A stretch of DNA of 64,000 bases from an uncultured Anaerolineae bacterium. Lineage in GTDB: Bacteria; Chloroflexota; Anaerolineae; J036; Brachytrichaceae. The stretch lies in the NCBI GenBank assembly GCA_938028725.1, contig CALIMH010000007.1, positions 115,483 to 179,482 on the forward strand. The letters run 5' to 3'. The position numbers and the translations under genes were made by a program. The stretch's first letter is position 1. Every line of letters starts with the position of its first letter. Positions 10,201 through 19,999 of the stretch are shown here, piece after piece. Under the pieces are notes generated by a model. The model saw nothing but the letters and a program-made list of their open reading frames with translations, was not told the origin of the DNA and searched no databases.

Positions 10201-11062
10201 CCTTATAGGCCGCACCGCCCACCGTGGCCAAGCCACCGCCGACGCCGCTGATGGCTGTGTTGCCGCGCAGCTCGCTGTTCTGCACCACCAAGCTTGCAGC
10301 TTGCTCCCATAGCCCACCGCCGGCCACATTCGCCGTGTTGGTGAGGATCCGACTGCTCTCGACGACAAGCGCCTCGCTCGACTGGTGGCAGACACCACCG
10401 CCGCGGGTCGCTGCTGCGCTGGTTTGCACGGTCACATTGTGCAACACCAGGCTGCCGCCGCCGCGATTCCGCACACCGCCGCCGCCGCCAAAGCAAGGCT
10501 CAGTGCTGGTGCCGGTTTCATTGGGAGAGCTAGCGGGCACAAGGCCGCCCTGGATGGTCAGATTGCGCAATACGACTGAGGCCGTCGTCGCGCTCGACGA
10601 CACAACGTCGAAGATGCGGTCAGCCCAGCCCGATGGGTCGCCTTGGACTATCACACCTGTAGTGCCGCCGTCAATCGTCAGCGTCACCCCGCCGGAGGCC
10701 GAGGCATCATCGGCGACGATGTCCAGGTCGAGATACGCGTTGTCGTCGTTGCCGGTCAGCGTGGCGGTCGTATTCGTCAGCGTCACCGTGGTCACGCCGG
10801 GCGCGAACACGATCACATCGCTGCCGAACGCTCCGTCGCCGACGCAACCGCCGAAGGCGGCGTTTCTGTTGGCTGATTCAATCGCCTCGCGCAGCGAACA
10901 TTCTGCGTTCGGATTCGAAACGTCAAACTCATCCACACTTGTGGTGACCGTGATCGTCGCCGCGCTGGCGGCATTGGCTGCGAGCAACGCCCCACCCAAT
11001 GCCATAACCGCACCAACTATCAGCTTCAAACGAGTGAGTTTACCGAGCAAAGCGTCCCACAT
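7205..11062 (-). CDS. Giant secreted beta-helix and DUF11-repeat surface protein
   Basis: 1285 residues. A Sec signal (about 12-35, ending ANAASA) is followed by a CSLREAI motif (55-61), typical of a class of secreted bacterial beta-helix proteins. A long region of parallel beta-helix turns comes next, with recurring SNTA and GGGI steps, to about residue 890. Three DUF11-type domains follow from about 908, each beginning like DLAVSKSAQP or NLRVTKFATP. The chain ends VEYRIFVPVARKDP. AAGGAGG before ATG 11062 sets the start; earlier in-frame codons lack this. It is likely an extracellular adhesin, sheath or matrix protein. No LPXTG motif or transmembrane anchor is visible at the C-terminus. Confidence 0.85.
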   Translation of the reverse strand: MWDALLGKLTRLKLIVGAVMALGGALLAANAASAATITVTTSVDEFDVSNPNAECSLREAIESANRNAAFGGCVGDGAFGSDVIVFAPGVTTVTLTNTTATLTGNDDNAYLDLDIVADDASASGGVTLTIDGGTTGVIVQGDPSGWADRIFDVVSSSATTASVVLRNLTIQGGLVPASSPNETGTSTEPCFGGGGGVRNRGGGSLVLHNVTVQTSAAATRGGGVCHQSSEALVVESSRILTNTANVAGGGLWEQAASLVVQNSELRGNTAISGVGGGLATVGGAAYKVISNSLIAFNQAEGDGGGIHSQAVVELRLEDSVVLSNTAGAFVSQPASGGGIWSSGNLVLSNTDVLSNRALVSGTATPPPPPGGGGIYQQADSLHVEGGEISGNEARSLNINVAGGGVWISGTGYFTDTVVEGNRVVRDSASVSAQARGGGIYGVNSALTLTQVLVEANTADGFRANGGGIASTELLGGSSRLVVRESRVVSNTARGDSSVFGSASGGGIEAKVVVLEDAEVSYNLAQGGSAIGGGVASYGALTMTNALVVSNTATASTFGAGGGINTVGQSAFISGTQVLSNTAGRGGGWDNEATSAHMYNSVVRLNRAFYTGPNSKDGGGIYNNSGDALVRSSLIGDNQAGDRGGGAYNSAAGRLAFLDTVIEGNSATNGGGVFNEGRLQVERSAVVGNVVPGAGGGAHNGTGGMLESISSTLRSNSAALGGGLYNGGQAKLAYSALVSNTASSFGGGTYNVAGLESINSTFSGNSAPNGSGLSSVGVTAYLTHTTVASNTGGVGVSVSSGSQVQVAATLLAYNGGGNCDTLLASVGNSLSSDGTCGVAILNTDPLLQPLALNGGPTLNHALSLGSPAINAASACGASDDQRGIPRPQGLACDLGAFERELPDLAVSKSAQPVPALAGQPVTYTVVVTNLSPFAPASGIVLTDALDGDAIFGGVVNSGGFVLSSSTFTQAVFSLSGLPAGASTTLVFTATAPVSGIFTNTVQVASGDVDANPADNVFTITTPVTAAINLRVTKFATPSPALPGQDVFYVVTVKNLGANVATSVVITDVFQGSGAAFVGVSGLSAGVSLQSSSANGVTFTLASLNPLGTAVMIYKVSTSSVGVITNTATASADQAEVDPADNSATVFTPVSHLVINKGVNTASPISGAVAPGGVFTYTLAVTNLGPNTASDITVTDALPAGVGFVSALGFGWTCSESALTVTCTRPTLGVGAAPPIQIVVTAPVTAGLVLTNAATVTSSTYPAVVASNSVAVQVEYRIFVPVARKDP

Positions 11063-11073
11063 ACTTGTGCCTC

Positions 11074-11094
11074 CTTGTGTATGGCTTGTGTATG
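11074..11094. repeat. Direct repeat in the leader of the giant surface protein
   Basis: CTTGTGTATG occurs twice (11074-11083 and 11085-11094), spaced 11 bp, about one helical turn. On the coding strand it reads CATACACAAG twice, and the proximal copy overlaps the Shine-Dalgarno (11070-11076). It could be a protein-binding site or simply a small duplication. Confidence 0.5.
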
Positions 11095-11171
11095 AGTTGT
11101 GAGAGTGATTCTCAAATCTCCCACTCGGGCTAAACCATAGCACGGTTCGGCCCCCGCACAAGCGCCAGCAT

Positions 11172-13448
11172 CTATGCTCCGCCGTGCACCTTCGCGAGCA
11201 GGCCGGCCACCACCGCCTCGGCCGGCGCGGGCAGGGCGGCTTCCTGGAAGCCCAGCACGGCGACCAGCGGCATGTCCAGCATGAAGTTCAGCGCGTCCAT
11301 GCCGATCGGCTCGCCACCGGCTTCCGCGCCCATCACGCGCGCCATCTCGCGGCGCATCTGCTCGAACAGCGGGCCAAACACCGCCCTCCCACGCGGATCG
11401 GCTAACCACTCGCGGACGGTGGACTCTGCGTCCAGCGCGCAGGGCAGCGCTACGGTGGATTCCAGCGCGACGGTGACGGTGTGGCGAACGTCCGCCGACG
11501 AGGCGCCGATCAGCAGGTCAAACTCGCCGCTCTCCGTGACCCACCGCTGGTATTTGGGGTGATAAAAGGCGAAGGCGCGGAAGTCCAGTGAGATGGCCAC
11601 TGTCCGGGTCTCGCCAGGTTGGAGTTCCACTTTGGCAAACCCTTTCAACTCCTTCGGTGGCCTGGGCAGCGATGCTTGTCGGTCGCGGACGTACACCTGC
11701 ACCACCTCCTTGCCGGCCACGGCGCCGGTGTTGGTCACGTCCACATACACGGTCACGCCGTCCACGTCGCGGAACGTGGTCGCAGAGACGCGCGGGTTGG
11801 TGTATGCAAACGTGGTGTACGAAAGCCCAAAGCCGAAGGGGAAGAGCACCGGCAGCGCTTTGGCGTCGTAGTAGCGGTAGCCGATGTATGGCCCTTCGCC
11901 ATAGCGCACTTTGCCTGCCTCGCCGGGCCAATTGAGGTGCGCCGGCGTGTCCTCCAGGCGCAGTGGGAAGGTCTCGGCCAGCTTGCCGGAGGGGTTCACC
12001 TTGCCGAACAGGATGTCGGCGATCGCGCCGGCGCCGGCCTGGCCCATCATCCACGCCTCTAGCACGGCGGCGACGCTGTCAATCCACGCGCTCATCACCA
12101 TAGGCGCGCCGTTGTTGAGGATCACCACGGTATTCGGCTGGGCTGCAGCCACCGCTCGAATCAAGGATACTTGCGCGGGCGGGAGGTCAAGGCTTGCGCG
12201 GTCGTAGCCCTCCGACTCGCTGAGCGGCGGCAGTGCAGCAAAGACCAGGGCGACATCCGCTTCGGCTGCGACGCGGACGGCCTCGTCAATGAACTCTTGG
12301 CGCGGCGAGCCGTCGGCAGGGTAGCCTTCGGCGTAGGCCCAGCGGATGGCCGCGCCGTGCTGGCGCAGCGCATCCCAGGGCGCGTCCACGCGCGTGGGGT
12401 TGACGTTGGAGCTGCCGCCGCCTTGGAAATACGGCTCGCGCGCGGAGCGGCCGATCACCGCTATGCTTGCAACGCCTGTGAGCGGCAGCACGCCGTTGTT
12501 CTTCAGCAGCACCATGCCCTCGGCGGCGATTTGTCGCGCCAGGGCGTGATGCGCCTCGGCGTCGAAGTCGCCGCCCTTGGGCGTGCGCCGGGCTTTGTCC
12601 ACCAGCCGCAGCACGCGCCGCACAGCGTCGTCGAGCGCCGCCTCGGCGACAAGGCCGGCGCGGGCCGCCTCCACCACGGCGCGCGCGTGCGAGGGCTTCG
12701 GGCCGGGCATCTCCAAATCTAGGCCGGCGGCCAGCGATTTGACGCGGTCGCGCACCGCGCCCCAGTCCGACACCACCACGCCCTCAAATCCCCACTCCTG
12801 CTTGAGGATGTCGGTGAGGAGTTGGCGGTGCTCCGAGGCGAGCACGCCGTTCACCTTGTTGTAGGCGCACATCACCATCCACGGCTTGGCGCGCTTGACG
12901 GCCGCCTCGAAGGCGGGCAGATAAATCTCGCGCAAGGTGCGCTCGTCCACCTCGGCGCTGATGACCATGCGCTGGAACTCCTGGTTGTTGGCGGCGAAGT
13001 GCTTCACGCACGCGCCGACGCCTCGGCTTTGCAGGCCGTTGATCAGCGCGACCGCCATTTCGCCCGCCAAGAACGGGTCCTCCGAGAAGTACTCAAAGTT
13101 GCGCCCGCATAGCGGCGAGCGCTTCATGTTGACGCCTGGCCCCAGCAGCACGTCCACCCGCAAGGCGATGGCCTCTTCCGCCAGCGCCTCGCCCATCTGC
13201 TGAAGCAGGGCCGGATTCCACGTGGCAGCCAAGCAGGAGGCAGTGGGGAAGCAGGTGGCGGGTAGGCTTTGGGTGAGCAACAGGTTGGCGTCCGTGGTGC
13301 GGCGCAGCCCGTGCGGGCCGTCGGCCATGGTGATCGCGGGCACGCCGAGGCGCTCCACCGCCGAGGTGTCCCACGCTGTGGCGCCGATGCACAGCGCGGC
13401 TTTCTCCTCTAGGGTCATCTGGGCAAGCACAGCTTCGACATCTAACAT
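11172..13448 (-). CDS. Beta-glucosidase, glycoside hydrolase family 3
   Basis: 758 residues. The family 3 layout is clear: an N-terminal TIM barrel, a second alpha/beta domain and a C-terminal fibronectin-III-like domain. The nucleophile is Asp228 in VVSDWGAV, and KHF (149-151) is the conserved substrate-binding block. SESEGYDR, at about 425, fits the acid/base region. It hydrolyses terminal beta-linked glucose or related sugars. No signal peptide is visible, so it is probably cytoplasmic. ATG 13448 follows GGAGG by 8 nt; the in-frame TTG five codons upstream lies in that Shine-Dalgarno and is rejected. The gene lies 109 nt before the surface protein on the same strand. Confidence 0.93.
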   Translation of the reverse strand: MLDVEAVLAQMTLEEKAALCIGATAWDTSAVERLGVPAITMADGPHGLRRTTDANLLLTQSLPATCFPTASCLAATWNPALLQQMGEALAEEAIALRVDVLLGPGVNMKRSPLCGRNFEYFSEDPFLAGEMAVALINGLQSRGVGACVKHFAANNQEFQRMVISAEVDERTLREIYLPAFEAAVKRAKPWMVMCAYNKVNGVLASEHRQLLTDILKQEWGFEGVVVSDWGAVRDRVKSLAAGLDLEMPGPKPSHARAVVEAARAGLVAEAALDDAVRRVLRLVDKARRTPKGGDFDAEAHHALARQIAAEGMVLLKNNGVLPLTGVASIAVIGRSAREPYFQGGGSSNVNPTRVDAPWDALRQHGAAIRWAYAEGYPADGSPRQEFIDEAVRVAAEADVALVFAALPPLSESEGYDRASLDLPPAQVSLIRAVAAAQPNTVVILNNGAPMVMSAWIDSVAAVLEAWMMGQAGAGAIADILFGKVNPSGKLAETFPLRLEDTPAHLNWPGEAGKVRYGEGPYIGYRYYDAKALPVLFPFGFGLSYTTFAYTNPRVSATTFRDVDGVTVYVDVTNTGAVAGKEVVQVYVRDRQASLPRPPKELKGFAKVELQPGETRTVAISLDFRAFAFYHPKYQRWVTESGEFDLLIGASSADVRHTVTVALESTVALPCALDAESTVREWLADPRGRAVFGPLFEQMRREMARVMGAEAGGEPIGMDALNFMLDMPLVAVLGFQEAALPAPAEAVVAGLLAKVHGGA

Positions 13449-13475
13449 GGAACGTTCCTCCAACAGCTTGGCTTG

Positions 13476-13481
13476 AGATTA
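13476..13481 (-). promoter_or_regulatory. Putative extended -10 of the GH3 gene
   Basis: On the minus strand TGCTAATCT gives an extended -10 (TGn plus TAATCT), 27 nt before the start, leaving room for the GGAGG. The rest of the 292-nt gap 13449-13740 holds no gene that I can support. Confidence 0.4.
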
Positions 13482-13740
13482 GCACAGGACACGAAGCTGC
13501 GCTCTACCGGCGCTGCCAACCGCTCTGCTCAAGCGGCCAGCGCGGGCCGGCTACCCTCCTCCGCCCAGACCACGATCGTCCACGCTGTGCTCGCGCGCCC
13601 GCTGCATCGTTACCACTCTTCAGCGCGGCTGCGAACAGGCCAGCTGGTCGTCCGAGATGCGATGGGCTGCCGAACCGCAGGGCGCGATAGGTGAACGTCA
13701 GGGTGTAGGTGCGCAGGCTAGTGGTGCGGGCAGGAGGCGT

Positions 13741-14961
13741 CTAAATGTCGCGCGGGTCATCCGTCATCATCACTAAGCGCGGGTAAAAGCGCGCCACGAT
13801 CTCGACAAGGTCGGCCTGCGCCTCCATCACTGCGTGAATGTCTTTGTAGGCCTGGGGCGACTCGTCCAGCCCACCCCCGAGCAGGACAACGCCACGCTCG
13901 CGCAAATAAGCGTCGCGCTCGCGCGCGCTGAGCTGCCGAAAGGACTGATTGCGGCTGAGACGCCGCCCAGCGCCGTGCGAGGCGCTGTTGAGCGCGTGCG
14001 GATTACCTTTACCGCGCACCACGAACCCTGGGTCGCCCATGCTGCCTGGGATGACGCCAAGGGCGCCACGATGGGCAGGTGTGGCGCCTTTGCGATGCAC
14101 ATACACCTGCCGGCCGTCAGGCAGTGTCTCCAGCCATGCAAAGTTGTGATGGTTCTCCACCGTGGTGATCACCTCCAGGCCGCAAGCGCGGGCGATGCGG
14201 CGATGGATCACCCGATGGTTGGCAGCAGCATACTTGCCGGCCAGGTTCATCGCCAGCCAGTACTCTTGCCCTGCTGCGCTGTCTATGTCCAGCCAGGCCA
14301 GATGAGCCAGCTCCCCCGTTAACTCCGGATGCTGAGCGCGCGCCACGCGGCTGTAGTGCTCTGCGATTTGGTAGCCTACCCCACGGCTGCCGCTATGCGA
14401 GAGCAGCGCCAGGTGGCGACCTGGTGGGAAGCCATCGCCCGGCTGCACCACTTCCAGCTCCCCAAACTCGACAAAGTGGTTGCCGCTGCCAGACGTGCCG
14501 AGCTGTCGGGCGGCCTTGTCCTTCAGCGCGCGCAAGAGGGGCAGCGCCTCCCAGTCGGGATCGTCCATCACAGCGTCAGATTGAACGGGCTTCCACTCCG
14601 CGCCGGCGCCGAAGCGGGTGTGCTCACGCAGGATGCGCGCCAGGCGATCGCGCTGCTGTTGCAGCAGCGCCGGCGGCGCGTCGAACACGCTCAAGCGCAT
14701 CCGGCAGGCGATATCCACCCCCACGGCGTAGGGGATCACCGCACCCTCCGTGGCGATCACACCGCCAATGGGTACGCCGTAGCCGACGTGCGCATCCGGC
14801 ATCAACACACCTGCCACTGTGATTGGCAGGCGCATGGCGTTGTGCATCTGCTGCTTGGAGGCTTCGTCCACCAGCGGCTCACCCCAGATTGCGAAGGGGA
14901 GCGACTCCGGCCTGATCTGGTTGGTGCTGCGCACAACGTGATGATGTATTATGCCACTCAC
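13741..14961 (-). CDS. rtcB: RtcB-family RNA ligase
   Basis: 406 residues. RtcB joins RNA 2',3'-cyclic phosphate (or 3'-phosphate) ends to 5'-OH ends using GTP and Mn2+. Visible hallmarks are PDAHVGYGVPIGG (55-67), GVDIACRM with metal-binding Cys86, GSGNHFVEFGE, and SHGAGRRLSR near the C-terminus, which holds the His that becomes guanylated. The start is GTG 14961; ATG codons just upstream are out of frame or stop at once, and no strong Shine-Dalgarno is seen. It stands alone and is divergent from eno. No archease or rtcA lies beside it, so whether it repairs tRNA or other RNA is open. Confidence 0.9.
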   Translation of the reverse strand: MSGIIHHHVVRSTNQIRPESLPFAIWGEPLVDEASKQQMHNAMRLPITVAGVLMPDAHVGYGVPIGGVIATEGAVIPYAVGVDIACRMRLSVFDAPPALLQQQRDRLARILREHTRFGAGAEWKPVQSDAVMDDPDWEALPLLRALKDKAARQLGTSGSGNHFVEFGELEVVQPGDGFPPGRHLALLSHSGSRGVGYQIAEHYSRVARAQHPELTGELAHLAWLDIDSAAGQEYWLAMNLAGKYAAANHRVIHRRIARACGLEVITTVENHHNFAWLETLPDGRQVYVHRKGATPAHRGALGVIPGSMGDPGFVVRGKGNPHALNSASHGAGRRLSRNQSFRQLSARERDAYLRERGVVLLGGGLDESPQAYKDIHAVMEAQADLVEIVARFYPRLVMMTDDPRDI

Positions 14962-15033
14962 GCGCCGCTCATCTCATGAGGGGTGCGTAACGCTGGGCGA
15001 ACGACTGACTCATGCCTTTAGTTGGGCGACCAG

Positions 15034-15039
15034 TAGAAT
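15034..15039 (+). promoter_or_regulatory. Putative -10 element of eno
   Basis: TAGAAT lies 61 nt before eno, giving a leader of about 55 nt that ends in AGGAG (15091-15095), 5 nt before the ATG. No clear -35 was found. Confidence 0.35.
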
Positions 15040-15073
15040 GGGCCAGGTGCAAGCTGCGCACGCGCTGCACTGA

Positions 15074-16375
<1,302 letters not shown>

Positions 16376-16412
16376 GCGTCACCCCCAGCAGACACCGCGG
16401 GACGCAAGGAAG

Positions 16413-17645
16413 ATGCAGAAGGCTCAAGCACGCGTGTCGCGCCGCGACTTGCTCAAGTTGGGCGCAGTGGGGGCGGCGAGGGTGGTGTTGCCGCCCCTGC
16501 CTGACCCTGCACGAGGTGAGCCCAGCATGGCGCCCTCGGCGTTGCCGGCTGAGTCCCCTCTTCGCTTTGCGTATGGGCGCGCGCTCTTCGCCAACGTGCC
16601 CATTTACGCCGAGCCAAACCGCGCCGCGCAGAAAGTGCGCAGCTTGGCGCAGCACGAGGTGATCGCCATCCGCGGCGAAGTGAAGGGCGAGGCTGTCAGT
16701 CGTCACAACGCCACATGGTACGAGGTGGAGGGCGGCTTTGTGCACTCTGCCGGGCTGTGCCCCACGCCGTGGCAGCTTCAGCCGCCCCGCACCGATGCGG
16801 GCGAGGCGGGCTTCTGGGCCGAGGTGAGCGTGCCCTTTGTGGTGGTGCATCGAGGTCCATCGCTGAAGGCCAGACGCTCGCCCTACCGTTACTACGGCGG
16901 CGCTGTGTTTAAGGTGGTTCACGTATGGCCGTCTCAGGATTCTGCCGGCGAGGCCATCCCCCAAGGCGCGCTGCCTTTTGGCGGCCAAGCCCGCTGGTGG
17001 TATCAAGTGGAGGATGAAATCTTCCCCGGCGCTTACTACGTTCCCGCCGAATATCTGCGCCCGATTCCGCCGGAGGAGTTTGCGCCGATTGCACCAGACG
17101 TTGACCCTCTCGACAAGCGCATTGTGATTGACTTGCGCGAACAGCGCCTGCACGCCTACGAGCGCAGCGCGGAGGTGTTCTCTTGTCGCGTTGCCACCGG
17201 CGCGGTGCTCAGGCTCAAGTCGAGCGGGGCAAGCGCCAACTTCACCACCACCCCTGGCGAGTGGGTGGTGTATCGCAAGACGCCGAGCCAGCACATGTAC
17301 GGCGGCGCTGTGGGCAACGACGGCGCCTTTGACCTACCTGGCGTGCCCTGGGTCAGTTACTTCACGCCTACCGGCATCGCCATCCACGGCGTGTATTGGC
17401 ACAACGACTTTGGCATCCCTCGCAGCCACGGCTGCGTCAATGCCCCCACCGAGGCCGCGCGTTGGCTGTGGCGTTGGACCTTGCCGGCGCCTGACTACAG
17501 CGAGCGCTACATCACGCTGCCGCCCAAGGAGCGTCGCAACCCGCAATATGGCACGCGCGTGAGCGTGCTGCGCTCGCGTTCACATGCCGCCGGAACTGTG
17601 CTCCTCCCGGCGGCCGCGGCTGGTGGCGATGGACACCACAATTAG
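16413..17645 (+). CDS. Exported L,D-transpeptidase (YkuD) with SH3-like region
   Basis: 410 residues. The N-terminus has a twin-arginine-like signal (SRRDLLKLGAVG), so Tat export is plausible. An SH3-like stretch follows (about 45-130) and a YkuD catalytic domain (about 230-380) with HGVYWHNDFG and SHGCVN; the Cys, near residue 341, is the nucleophile. The family forms 3-3 peptidoglycan crosslinks or attaches proteins to the wall. ATG 16413 with AAGGA just upstream was chosen over upstream in-frame ATG 16332, which lies inside eno. The last 66 bases overlap a convergent small membrane protein gene. A smaller YkuD protein lies at 27.7 kb. Confidence 0.88.
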   Translation: MQKAQARVSRRDLLKLGAVGAARVVLPPLPDPARGEPSMAPSALPAESPLRFAYGRALFANVPIYAEPNRAAQKVRSLAQHEVIAIRGEVKGEAVSRHNATWYEVEGGFVHSAGLCPTPWQLQPPRTDAGEAGFWAEVSVPFVVVHRGPSLKARRSPYRYYGGAVFKVVHVWPSQDSAGEAIPQGALPFGGQARWWYQVEDEIFPGAYYVPAEYLRPIPPEEFAPIAPDVDPLDKRIVIDLREQRLHAYERSAEVFSCRVATGAVLRLKSSGASANFTTTPGEWVVYRKTPSQHMYGGAVGNDGAFDLPGVPWVSYFTPTGIAIHGVYWHNDFGIPRSHGCVNAPTEAARWLWRWTLPAPDYSERYITLPPKERRNPQYGTRVSVLRSRSHAAGTVLLPAAAAGGDGHHN

Positions 17646-17786
17646 CACAGCCAACACTGCCGTGGCCACCATCAACACCACAAAGAAGAAGTCGAATAGC
17701 CCTGGCAGTGTGGTCAGCGGGATCAGCAGAAACAGCGCCACCACCATCACCGCCGGCCACGATCCATCAAGCCTGAAACCTTTCAT
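17580..17786 (-). CDS. Small two-helix membrane protein, unknown function
   Basis: 68 residues with two hydrophobic stretches (about 12-31 and 33-52) and a charged tail (SRGRREEHSSGG). I do not recognise a family. Support for its reality is a GGAG 6 nt before ATG 17786, the membrane-protein composition, and its place 25 nt downstream of the helicase gene on the same strand. Its 3' third overlaps the end of the convergent L,D-transpeptidase gene, where the reading frame is constrained by both genes. Confidence 0.6.
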   Translation of the reverse strand: MKGFRLDGSWPAVMVVALFLLIPLTTLPGLFDFFFVVLMVATAVLAVLIVVSIATSRGRREEHSSGGM

Positions 17787-17811
17787 CGTTCTCCGATCAT
17801 GCCATGTGCGC

Positions 17812-19938
17812 TCAAAGTTGCTTCAAGCCACTGAAATTTGCCGAGAGGCGCTTTCCCCCTACGCTGGGGAAGAACACCTCCAGCTCTTCATCATCGCCAA
17901 TCGGCGCGCTGCTCAGCACGACCCCACTACCGAAGTGAGGATGGCTCACCCGGTCGCCAGGCCGAAAGCGCAGGCTGGCCTTAGGCTTGACAGGCTCAGA
18001 TTGCCATTGCGATGCTTTGCGCTTGGCGCCGGCGCGTCCCCCCACATTGCCCTCCAGCAGCTCCGGCGGCAAATCGCGCAAGAAGCGTGAGGGTTCCGTC
18101 ACATCGTCCTCGCTCCAGAAGGAACGGCGAAACGGGTAGAGCAAGTAAAGCCGTTCCTGCGCGCGCGTGATGCCCACATACAGCAGGCGACGCTCTTCTG
18201 CGATCTGTTCGGGGTCATCCAATGTGCGGCTGTGAGGCAGTGTGCCCTCCGACAAGCCGACGATAAACACCACGCGAAACTCCAGCCCCTTAGCTGCGTG
18301 CAAGGTGAGCAACACGGGCGCGTCCACACGCTCATCGAAGTCGTCCACGTCGCTCACCAGCGACACCTCGGCCAGGAAGTCGGCTAGCGACAAGCCGCCT
18401 GCCTCAGCGATCACGTTGCGCAGCTCTTGGACGTTCTCCCAGCGCTCCTCGCCTTCTTGTGTGCCATCGCGCAGGTAATCCGCGTAACCACTCGTGTTCA
18501 AGATGTGGTCAAAGAGCTGCAGCAAGCTCGCCTGTGCACTCAGCGCGATCCAGGATTGCCACCGTTCTGCGAAGGCTTGAAGCGCTTTTGCTGCGCGGCC
18601 GTCAACTGCTCCCTGTTGGATGGCCTGCAGCGGTGTGAGGCCTCGCGCACGCGCGACCAACTCGAGCTGGGCAAACGTTTTCTCGCCGATGCCGCGGGGC
18701 GGCACGTTGATCACGCGCTGAAGGCTGACCGTATCTGCCGGGTTATGCACAATGCGCAAGTAGGCAAGCGTGTCCTTGATCTCGCGGCGAGCGTAGAAGC
18801 GGGTGGCGCCAACTAGGCGATAAGGCTCACCCGCACGTATGAACGCTTCCTCCAGTGCGCGCGACTGGGCGTTGGTGCGATACATCACCGCGATCTCGCC
18901 GCGCTGAGCTGCACCACGCCGCGCGATCTCGCGGATTGTCTCAACCACATACTCCGCTTCCTCTCGCTCGTCAAACAGCTCTCGCACCACGATGCGTGGG
19001 CCACGCCCTCGATCAGTGAACAACTGGATGTGTTGACGCTGTGCATTTTTGCGGATCACAGCCATGGCCGCGTCGAGGATGGTCTGCGTGCTGCGATAGT
19101 TCTGCTCGAGCGGGATCACGCGCAGGTCAGGGAAGTCTTGTCGCAAGCGGTAGACGTTGCGATAGTCCGCACCACGCCAGGCATAGATGGATTGGTCTGG
19201 ATCGCCCACGCAGAAGAGACGCCGGTGCTCCATCGCCAGCAGCTTCACCAGCGCGTACTGCGCGACGTTGGTGTCTTGAAACTCGTCCACCAAGATGTGA
19301 GCATAGCGTTCACGCGACCGTCGCAACACGTGTTCGTCTCGCTGCAACAGCAGGACGCTCTCCATGATCAAGTCGTCGAAGTCCAGGGCGTTATTTGCGC
19401 GCAGCAGCGCGTTGTATTGCACATAGGCGCGCTGGACAATTTCGTCGAAATAGCTCTGGAGAGGGTAAGCAGCGGGAGCGATAAGCTCGTTCTTGGCTCT
19501 GCTAATTGCAGCGTGGATTGCGGCAGGGCGGAACTTTTTCTCGTCCAGGTTGAGCGACTTGAGCACCGACTTCATCAAGGCGAGCTGGTCGTCGGAGTCG
19601 AAGATGACAAAGTTGCGGTCCAGTCCTGCTGAGTCGGCTTCACGTCGCAGCAGCCGCGCACACAAGCTGTGAAAAGTTCCCACCGCTAGCCTGTCCAGCG
19701 CGCTGTGGCCGAGCAGGTGGCTGAGACGATCGCGCATCTCGCGCGCCGCCTTGTTGGTGAAAGTGACTGCCATGACGGCCTGCAGGTGAGGCGGCCGCGT
19801 TCGCAACAACCATGCTACGCGGTGCACCAGCACGCGCGTCTTGCCGCTCCCTGGCCCGGCCAACACCAACACCGGCCCATCCTCGGCTGTCACCGCCTGA
19901 AGTTGCTGGGGGTTCAACTTCTGGAGCAGCTCATCCAT
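17812..19938 (-). CDS. ATP-dependent 3'-5' DNA helicase, UvrD/PcrA family
   Basis: 708 residues. Superfamily 1A helicase motifs are in order: Walker A AGPGSGKTR near residue 30, VDEFQDTN (motif II), GDPDQSIYAWRGAD (motif III), VMYRTNAQSR and LTLHAAKGLEF near the end. The C-terminal segment with RFRPGDRVSHPHFGSG is the Tudor-like extension of PcrA/UvrD that contacts RNA polymerase. It unwinds DNA in excision repair and clears replication or transcription conflicts. I prefer ATG 19938; GTG 19953 abuts a TAAAAT (-10-like, 19959-19954) and lacks a ribosome site. It is 61 nt downstream of the kinase gene. Confidence 0.94.
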   Translation of the reverse strand: MDELLQKLNPQQLQAVTAEDGPVLVLAGPGSGKTRVLVHRVAWLLRTRPPHLQAVMAVTFTNKAAREMRDRLSHLLGHSALDRLAVGTFHSLCARLLRREADSAGLDRNFVIFDSDDQLALMKSVLKSLNLDEKKFRPAAIHAAISRAKNELIAPAAYPLQSYFDEIVQRAYVQYNALLRANNALDFDDLIMESVLLLQRDEHVLRRSRERYAHILVDEFQDTNVAQYALVKLLAMEHRRLFCVGDPDQSIYAWRGADYRNVYRLRQDFPDLRVIPLEQNYRSTQTILDAAMAVIRKNAQRQHIQLFTDRGRGPRIVVRELFDEREEAEYVVETIREIARRGAAQRGEIAVMYRTNAQSRALEEAFIRAGEPYRLVGATRFYARREIKDTLAYLRIVHNPADTVSLQRVINVPPRGIGEKTFAQLELVARARGLTPLQAIQQGAVDGRAAKALQAFAERWQSWIALSAQASLLQLFDHILNTSGYADYLRDGTQEGEERWENVQELRNVIAEAGGLSLADFLAEVSLVSDVDDFDERVDAPVLLTLHAAKGLEFRVVFIVGLSEGTLPHSRTLDDPEQIAEERRLLYVGITRAQERLYLLYPFRRSFWSEDDVTEPSRFLRDLPPELLEGNVGGRAGAKRKASQWQSEPVKPKASLRFRPGDRVSHPHFGSGVVLSSAPIGDDEELEVFFPSVGGKRLSANFSGLKQL

Positions 19939-19999
19939 GCCGTAATACTGCACATTTTACGGTAGGGGACGAAGCTCAGCGTAGCGGTCAGCAACTCCT

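Noticed and set aside
9275..10312. Plus-strand open frame of 345 codons opposite the beta-helix protein
   Set aside because: It is a shadow of the repetitive GC-rich coding sequence; the minus frame has a signal peptide, Shine-Dalgarno and domain order.
13473..13740. Possible small gene or gene remnant between GH3 and rtcB
   Set aside because: Short open frames occur on both strands, and the minus strand has a stretch that looks vaguely protein-like, but there is no start with ribosome site and no family resemblance.
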